From Nocardia carnea NBRC 14403 (GTDB taxonomy: Bacteria > Actinomycetota > Actinomycetes > Mycobacteriales > Mycobacteriaceae): 64,000 nt of DNA. Shown piece after piece: positions 59,740-64,000 of this stretch. The notes under the pieces were generated by a model that was not told the origin of the DNA, did not search any database, and worked only from the letters and a program-made list of their open reading frames with translations. The DNA is taken from the NCBI RefSeq assembly GCF_000308515.1, contig NZ_BAFV01000003.1:1-64000 (forward strand), written 5' to 3'. The translations under genes and the position numbers were made by a program. Numbering within the stretch: position 1 is the stretch's first letter; each line of letters begins with the position of its first letter.

Positions 59740-60941
59740 TGACTTACGACGTCGCGCGGGTCCGGGGACTGATCCCCGCCCTGGCCGACGGCTGGATCAA
59801 CTTGGCTCCGCAGTCGGGCATGCTTGTTCCGGATTCTGTCTCCCGCGCGGTGTCGACCGGATTCCGCTCGTCGTCTTTCACCCATATCGGCCGGCACGGT
59901 GCCGCCAAACGCAGCGCGGAAATCCTGCACGACGCCCGGGTGGCCGTCGCCGATCTCGTCGGCGCCGACCCGAGCGGCGTCGTACTGGGGCCCGACCGCG
60001 CGGTTCTGCTGTCCTGGCTGTCCGAATCACTGAGCTCCCGGCTGGGACTGGGTACCGGGATCGTGCTGTCGCGCCTCGACGACGAGGCGAATGTCGCGCC
60101 GTGGCTGCGTATCGCCAACCGGTACGGCGCGCATGTGCGCTGGGCCGAGGTGGAGATCGAGACCTGTGAAATGCCGGCCTGGCAGTTCGAGGAACTCATC
60201 GGACCCACCGCGCGGCTGGTCGCGCTGACAGCGGCTTCCCCGATCGTGGGGTCGGCGCCGTCGGTGCGGGTCGCCGCGGAACGGGTGCACGAGGTGGGCG
60301 GGCTGCTGGTCGCCGATGCGGTCGGTGCGGCGCCGTACGCGATGATCGATATCGAAGACCTGAACGCCGATGTGGTCGCGCTGAGCGGTCCGAGCTGGGG
60401 TGGCCCGCAGGTCGGTGCGCTGGTCTTCCGGGATCCGGCGTTCCTGGACCGGATCCCGTCCATGGCGTTGAACCCGTACGCGAAGGGTCCCGAACGGCTG
60501 GAGGTGGGCGGGCACCAGTACGCGTTGCTGGCCGGGCTCACCACCTCGATCGATTATCTGGCCGGGCTGGACGAACGCGCCGAGGGGACTCGGCGGGAAC
60601 GGCTCGAGATCTCGGTGACCTCCCTGCAGGACTACCACGACCAGCTGTTCGACCATCTGATGAGCACCCTGGACAAGATCAGCGGTCTCACCGTGATCGG
60701 CCGGGCGTCCACTCGTATCCCGACGGTCAGCTTCACTGTCGACGGTATGCAGGCGGAGAAGATCGCGGCCGAACTGGCCGATAAACGGATCGCCGTGCTC
60801 GCCGGCGCGCACGGCGGCAGCCGGTTGCTGGACGCGCTGGGCGTCAACGACGAAGGCGGTGCGGTGACGATCGGTCTCGCGCCGTACACCACCCGGCGCG
60901 AGATCGACCTGTTCGGGCGGGCGCTCGAATCCCTCGGCTGA
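59739..60941 (+). CDS. Class-V aminotransferase-fold protein lacking the PLP lysine (Rv3778c-like)
   Basis: 400 residues with the cysteine-desulfurase/aminotransferase class V fold: NLAPQSGMLVPDSV at the start, GADPSGVVLGPDRAVLLSWL, a cofactor-region Asp in LLVADAVGAAPYAMIDIEDL and a C-terminal domain with RIPTVSFTVDG. The segment that normally reads like SxHKxxGPxGxG here reads ALSGPSWGGPQVGALVF, so the lysine that binds PLP is replaced, apparently by serine. It may be a pseudoenzyme or bind PLP differently. The gene pair with the convergent quinone oxidoreductase mirrors Rv3777/Rv3778c. Function unknown. Confidence 0.85.
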   Translation: MTYDVARVRGLIPALADGWINLAPQSGMLVPDSVSRAVSTGFRSSSFTHIGRHGAAKRSAEILHDARVAVADLVGADPSGVVLGPDRAVLLSWLSESLSSRLGLGTGIVLSRLDDEANVAPWLRIANRYGAHVRWAEVEIETCEMPAWQFEELIGPTARLVALTAASPIVGSAPSVRVAAERVHEVGGLLVADAVGAAPYAMIDIEDLNADVVALSGPSWGGPQVGALVFRDPAFLDRIPSMALNPYAKGPERLEVGGHQYALLAGLTTSIDYLAGLDERAEGTRRERLEISVTSLQDYHDQLFDHLMSTLDKISGLTVIGRASTRIPTVSFTVDGMQAEKIAAELADKRIAVLAGAHGGSRLLDALGVNDEGGAVTIGLAPYTTRREIDLFGRALESLG

Positions 60942-60960
60942 GGTCCGCGGCGCCGGTGGA

Positions 60961-61959
60961 TCAGCTACCGACCCGCAGAATCACCTTGCCGAATGTCTCG
61001 TGTTCGTCGAGCATTTCGTGCGCGCGTCCCGCGTCGGCCACCGGCACTTCGGCGTGGATCACCGGGACGATCTCCCCCTGCTCCAGCAGTGGCCAGACAT
61101 GGGCGCGCACCTCGGCGATGATGTCGGCCTTGCTGCCGCGTCCGGTGGCCGGGCGGTCGCGCAGTTTGATCGCGCGGACGGTGCCCCTTTTGGCCATCAG
61201 TGCACCCAGGTTCAGGTCGGCGTTCACCCCACCCTGCATTCCGATGACCACGACCTGGCCGTCCAGGGCCAGCGCCTCGACATTGCGGCCCAGATACGCG
61301 GCGCCCATATTGTCGAGGATGATATCGGCGCCCGGCCCGCCCAGGCCGTGTTCGGCGCGGATCAGCTCCACGAAATCGTGCTCGCGGTAGTTGATCAGAA
61401 CGTTCGCCCCGAGTTCCGCGCAGCGTTCGAGTTTGGCCGCCGAGCCCGCGGTCACCGCGACCCGGGCGCCCAGCTGCCGCGCCACCTGGATGGCGTGCGT
61501 GCCGATACCGCTGCCCCCGCCGTGCACCAGCAGTAGCTGGCCGGAGTGCAGACCGGCGGTCATCACCAGATTCGACCAGACCGTCGCGGCCACCTCGGGC
61601 AACCCGGCCGCCGCCGCGAGGTCCAGGCCGTCCGGCACCGGTAGCACCTGACCGGCGGGCACCACGACCTTCTCGGCGTAGCCGCCGCCGGAGAGCAGCG
61701 CACACACCCGGTCGCCCACCGACCATTCGCGGACACCATCGCCGACCTGTGCGATGACACCGGAGCATTCCAGCCCGGGGACCGGTGTCGTCCCGGCCGG
61801 CGGCGCGTAGAAACCGCGGCGCTGCAGCAGGTCGGCCCGGTTCACCCCGGCCGCCGCCACCTCGATCAGCACCTCACCGTGCCCGGCTACCGGGTCGGGT
61901 GCGTCCGACCACTCCATCACCTCGGGCCCACCGAAACCGTTCAAATTGATCGCGCGCAT
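60961..61959 (-). CDS. Quinone oxidoreductase, zeta-crystallin/PIG3-like (Rv3777-like)
   Basis: 332 residues, medium-chain dehydrogenase fold without structural zinc. It reads MRAINLNGFGGPEVMEWSDA, AAGVNRADLLQRRGFYAPPA and VPGLECSGVIAQVG, followed by LLVHGGGSGIGTHAIQVARQ (NADPH-binding GxGxxG) and GMQGGVNADLNLGALMAKRG, all typical of TP53I3-like quinone reductases. NADPH-dependent reduction of quinones is the family activity; the natural substrate is unknown. ATG 61959 matches the family N-terminus; an ATG 15 nt upstream is possible. It converges on the aminotransferase-like gene with a 19-nt gap. Confidence 0.9.
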   Translation of the reverse strand: MRAINLNGFGGPEVMEWSDAPDPVAGHGEVLIEVAAAGVNRADLLQRRGFYAPPAGTTPVPGLECSGVIAQVGDGVREWSVGDRVCALLSGGGYAEKVVVPAGQVLPVPDGLDLAAAAGLPEVAATVWSNLVMTAGLHSGQLLLVHGGGSGIGTHAIQVARQLGARVAVTAGSAAKLERCAELGANVLINYREHDFVELIRAEHGLGGPGADIILDNMGAAYLGRNVEALALDGQVVVIGMQGGVNADLNLGALMAKRGTVRAIKLRDRPATGRGSKADIIAEVRAHVWPLLEQGEIVPVIHAEVPVADAGRAHEMLDEHETFGKVILRVGS

Positions 61960-62109
61960 CGCCCCATAGTGCAACAGCGATCACCGAATAGGCGCCCGCG
62001 TACCTGTTGGCGAGTCATTCACCGCGGTGGTACGACGGCTCGGGCGGCGTGGTCCGCATGGCGGTGCTGTCAGCATCCACAGCGAGGTCGAACCGATAAC
62101 AGTGACGCA

Positions 62110-62220
62110 GCCGGCACCGACAGTCGACGGTTCTTGTCCGGGTGAAGTCCGGGACCGCGTCCACTCCGTGGGCAGACCGTCGCGGAACCCGCACCGGTAC
62201 CCGCCGTGGACGCGGGATAC
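62110..62220 (+). other. Structured intergenic region with weak cobalamin-riboswitch-like core
   Basis: The 323-nt gap 61960-62282 has no gene. CCGG GTGAAGT CCGG (62138-62152) followed by GACCGCGTCCACTCC resembles the P5 and CCACT core of cobalamin riboswitches. The GGGAA box and a clear 3' partner are missing, and the downstream gene seems leaderless from beyond this region. CCCGC/GCGGG pairing is also possible at 62209-62225. Treated as a weak lead only. Confidence 0.15.
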
Positions 62221-62268
62221 GGCTTGTAGGTCCTAGCCCATATCCGCCCTGGATCTGCTCGGCGGGGC

Positions 62269-62283
62269 TAGCGTGTGCGTGCG
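62269..62283 (+). promoter_or_regulatory. Candidate -10 box for the lactate-monooxygenase-type gene
   Basis: TAGCGT (62269-62274) lies 8 nt before GTG 62283, with no ribosome-binding site. Confidence 0.45.
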
Positions 62284-63458
62284 TGAGCAGCTTCATCGAC
62301 TTCCAGAACGAAATCTACCTTCAGGGGATGGGCGGGGCGGTTCCCGAACTGCCGATGACGGCGGGCGGGTTCGAGAGCCGGGCCCGGGAGTTGCTCGACG
62401 CGCGCGCCTTCGCCTACGTGGCCGGCAGCGCGTCCAGTGAACGCACTGCCGCCGCGAATCTGGCTGCGTTCGAACGGTTCCGGCTGGTGCCGCGCATGCT
62501 GCGCGGTACCAGTGGCCCGGGCGCACGGGATACCGCCGTCGAGGTCCTGGGCACGAAACTCGCCGCGCCGGTGCTCACCGCGCCGGTCGGGGTGCTGGAG
62601 TTGCTGCACGAAAAAGGCGAGGTAGTGGTGGCGGGGGTCGCGCAGGAACTCGGGGTGGGCAGTGTGCTGTCCACGGCGTCCTCGTCGACCATCGAGGAAG
62701 TCGGTGAGGTGGCGCGGGACTGGTGGTACCAGCTGTACTGGCCGGCCGACGACGAGCTGGCCCGGTCGTTCGTCCAACGGGCCGAGCGGGCCGGTGCGCG
62801 GGCGATCGTGGTCACCGTGGATACGCCGTCGCTCGGCTGGCGCCCACGCGACCTCGAGCTCGCTCATCTGCCGTTCCTGCTGGGCAAGGGCATCGCGAAC
62901 TACCTGTCGGACCCGGTTTTCCGCGCCAAGCTGCCCGCCCCGCCCGAGGAGAGCGAGGACGCCATGCGGATGGCGATCCTCACCTGGGTGGGTCTGTTCG
63001 GTAACCACACCCTGCGGCCCGCCGACCTGGCCAAACTGCGCGACTGGACCGAACTGCCGATCGCGGTGAAGGGCGTCCTGCACCCCGACGACGCCCGCCT
63101 GGTCGTGGACGCCGGCGCGGACGGGGTCTTGGTGAGCAACCACGGTGGCCGCCAGATCGACAACTCGATCGCCGCACTCGATGCGCTGGGCCCGATCGTC
63201 GCGGCCGTCGGCGACCGCGCCGATGTGCTCTTCGACTCCGGTATCCGGACCGGTTCCGATATCCTCACCGCGCTCGCCCTCGGCGCGAAAGCCGTCTGCT
63301 ACGGCCGCCCCTGGGCCTATGCCCTCGGTATCGCCGGGGCACCCGGAGTCCGGCACGCGCTGCGTTTGCTGCTCGCCGATTTCGATTCCGCCATGGGCCT
63401 GTCCGGCTGCGCCGACCTCGCCGGAATCACCCGGGACCTGCTCGCCGTCCCCCGCTGA
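62283..63458 (+). CDS. FMN-dependent alpha-hydroxy-acid enzyme, lactate 2-monooxygenase type
   Basis: 391 residues, close to mycobacterial lactate 2-monooxygenase (394). This TIM-barrel flavoenzyme oxidises L-lactate, in the monooxygenase form to acetate and CO2. Family sequences are FQNEIYLQGMGGAVPELPM, AYVAGSASSERT, APVGVLELLH, the active-site block VLVSNHGGRQIDNSIAAL (catalytic His) and VLFDSGIRTGSDILTALALG (FMN phosphate). SLGWRPRDLELAHLPFLLGK is characteristic of the monooxygenase branch. GTG 62283 follows a -10-like box; the longer frame to 62142 adds non-homologous residues. No link to cell-wall synthesis. Confidence 0.88.
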   Translation: MSSFIDFQNEIYLQGMGGAVPELPMTAGGFESRARELLDARAFAYVAGSASSERTAAANLAAFERFRLVPRMLRGTSGPGARDTAVEVLGTKLAAPVLTAPVGVLELLHEKGEVVVAGVAQELGVGSVLSTASSSTIEEVGEVARDWWYQLYWPADDELARSFVQRAERAGARAIVVTVDTPSLGWRPRDLELAHLPFLLGKGIANYLSDPVFRAKLPAPPEESEDAMRMAILTWVGLFGNHTLRPADLAKLRDWTELPIAVKGVLHPDDARLVVDAGADGVLVSNHGGRQIDNSIAALDALGPIVAAVGDRADVLFDSGIRTGSDILTALALGAKAVCYGRPWAYALGIAGAPGVRHALRLLLADFDSAMGLSGCADLAGITRDLLAVPR

Positions 63459-63536
63459 ACCCGGGGATCGGTCCCGTCGGGGAGTGCCCGCCGGATTTCG
63501 GTTCCGGCCGGGGGTATCGGTTAACATCGAGGCCCT

Positions 63537-63621
63537 GGAGACGTGGCAGAGCGGCCGAATGCACTCGCCTTGAAAGCGAGAGTCGTGAGAGCGACCGGGG
63601 GTTCAAATCCCTCCGTCTCCG
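63537..63621 (+). tRNA. tRNA-Ser (anticodon UGA)
   Basis: An 85-nt cloverleaf with acceptor stem GGAGACG/CGTCTCC and discriminator G. The anticodon stem is CTCGC/GCGAG with loop CTTGAAA (anticodon TGA, 63571-63573). A long class-II variable arm (AGTCGTGAGAGCGACC region) and T-loop GGTTCAAATCC complete the serine pattern. CCA is not encoded. TAACAT (63522-63527) is a possible -10 box, 9 nt upstream. Confidence 0.96.
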
Positions 63622-63639
63622 CTTTCGCCGTCCATGCGA

Positions 63640-63666
63640 CCGCGGTGCGTCTCGGACGCACCGCGG
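63640..63666. terminator. Terminator between tRNA-Ser and relE
   Basis: A perfect 12-bp stem, CCGCGGTGCGTC (63640-63651) with 63655-63666, and a 3-nt loop serve the tRNA on the plus strand and possibly the toxin gene on the minus strand. Confidence 0.75.
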
Positions 63667-63674
63667 GCTGCCGG

Positions 63675-63944
63675 TCATGTTCGGTAGATGTCGCGACGAT
63701 GGTTGACGTCGACGACGGTGACCACCATCCGCTTGTCATCGACGCGATAAAGCAGTCGATATGTTCCGCGGCGTGCCGAGAATCGGTCGTCCAACGGCGG
63801 CTGTAGCCGCTTGCCGACGCGATACGGATTCTCGAGCAGAGGGCCGGTCATGAACTCGAAAGCCGCGGTGGCCACTGCTTCGCTCAGCTTCTCGGTCAGC
63901 ATCCGGCGGACGGTCGGGGTCGTCTCCAGCGTGTATTCGGTCAT
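63675..63944 (-). CDS. relE: RelE-family toxin
   Basis: 89 residues, ribosome-dependent mRNA interferase fold. Recognisable parts are EFMTGPLLENPYRVGKRLQP, FSARRGTYRLLYRVDD and VDVNHRRDIYR, close to mycobacterial RelE proteins. Basic residues in ARRGTYR and HRRDIYR are those used for mRNA cleavage in the family. ATG 63944 overlaps the stop of the upstream antitoxin gene (ATGA), the usual antitoxin-first coupling. It lies just after a tRNA gene. Confidence 0.88.
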   Translation of the reverse strand: MTEYTLETTPTVRRMLTEKLSEAVATAAFEFMTGPLLENPYRVGKRLQPPLDDRFSARRGTYRLLYRVDDKRMVVTVVDVNHRRDIYRT

Positions 63945-64000
63945 GCACTGTGGCGCGTCATGGCCCGGCGATTGGCCATGGCCGTCGCCAATTCATCGGC
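63941..64000 (-). CDS. 3' end of the cognate antitoxin gene (partial)
   Basis: On the minus strand, the frame from the window edge reads ADELATAMANRRAMTRHSA and stops at TGA overlapping the toxin start. The position and 4-nt overlap identify it as the RelB/Phd-type antitoxin. The rest lies beyond the window, so the family cannot be decided. Confidence 0.7.
   Translation of the reverse strand, partial: ADELATAMANRRAMTRHSA

Overview
The window looks like chromosomal DNA of a mycolic-acid actinomycete, most probably Nocardia or a close relative. The DNA is GC-rich with many GTG/TTG starts. It carries nearly the whole biosynthetic set for the mycolyl-arabinogalactan cell wall, and gene content and local order resemble the Mycobacterium tuberculosis Rv3777-Rv3809c interval. 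No IS element, prophage or CRISPR array was seen. The genus is inferred from gene content, not proven.

Layout. 1-3.0 kb: end of a SpoIID/LytB-LGFP secreted protein, a TipA-type MerR regulator and a small membrane protein. 3.2-9.8 kb: one operon glf-glfT2-PAP2 phosphatase-ubiA-aftB (galactan polymerisation, decaprenyl-phospho-arabinose precursor, terminal arabinosylation). 10-15.9 kb: four tandem mycolyltransferases, the last with a C-terminal LGFP repeat tail. 16.2-28.3 kb: a DUF732 lipoprotein, a cutinase-like hydrolase (Rv3802c type), a luciferase-like oxidoreductase, then fadD32-pks13-accD4 (mycolic acid condensation). A PpiB-like cyclophilin follows on the minus strand. 29-38 kb: Emb arabinosyltransferase-aftA-Emb arabinosyltransferase. 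38.2-41.4 kb: a possible 53-aa small gene, dprE2/dprE1 on the minus strand and a GtrA-family protein. 41.5-48.6 kb: an unknown protein, rmlC/rmlA (minus), an ATP-grasp plus papain-like gene pair, and rmlB. 48.6-53.8 kb: a DUF2142 membrane protein and a polyprenyl-phosphate glycosyltransferase (minus), divergent from a second GtrA protein and a second full-length GlfT2-like enzyme. 54-59.6 kb: an SDR, a Pro/Gln-rich membrane protein, then wzm-wzt-glfT1 (galactan export and initiation) and bpa (proteasome activator). 59.7-64 kb: a lysine-less class-V aminotransferase homologue, a quinone oxidoreductase, a lactate-monooxygenase-type flavoenzyme, tRNA-Ser(UGA) and a relE toxin gene with the end of its antitoxin.

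How the genes work together. RmlA/B/C make dTDP-rhamnose for the linker. Glf supplies UDP-galactofuranose. GlfT1 starts and GlfT2 extends the galactan, and Wzm-Wzt export it. UbiA, the PAP2 phosphatase, DprE1 and DprE2 make decaprenyl-phosphoryl-arabinose, which AftA, the Emb proteins and AftB use. FadD32, Pks13 and AccD4 build mycolates, and the mycolyltransferases attach them.

Two regions are not explained by this scheme and are my best candidates for undescribed biology. One is the ATP-grasp/papain-like pair, which has an unusually low-GC 5' part and sits between rmlA and rmlB. The other is a GtrA/GtrB/DUF2142 cassette beside a second GlfT2-like enzyme, which could decorate the galactan. 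A recurrent TANNNT hexamer 6-8 nt upstream of GTG/ATG starts suggests that many genes here are transcribed without a leader.
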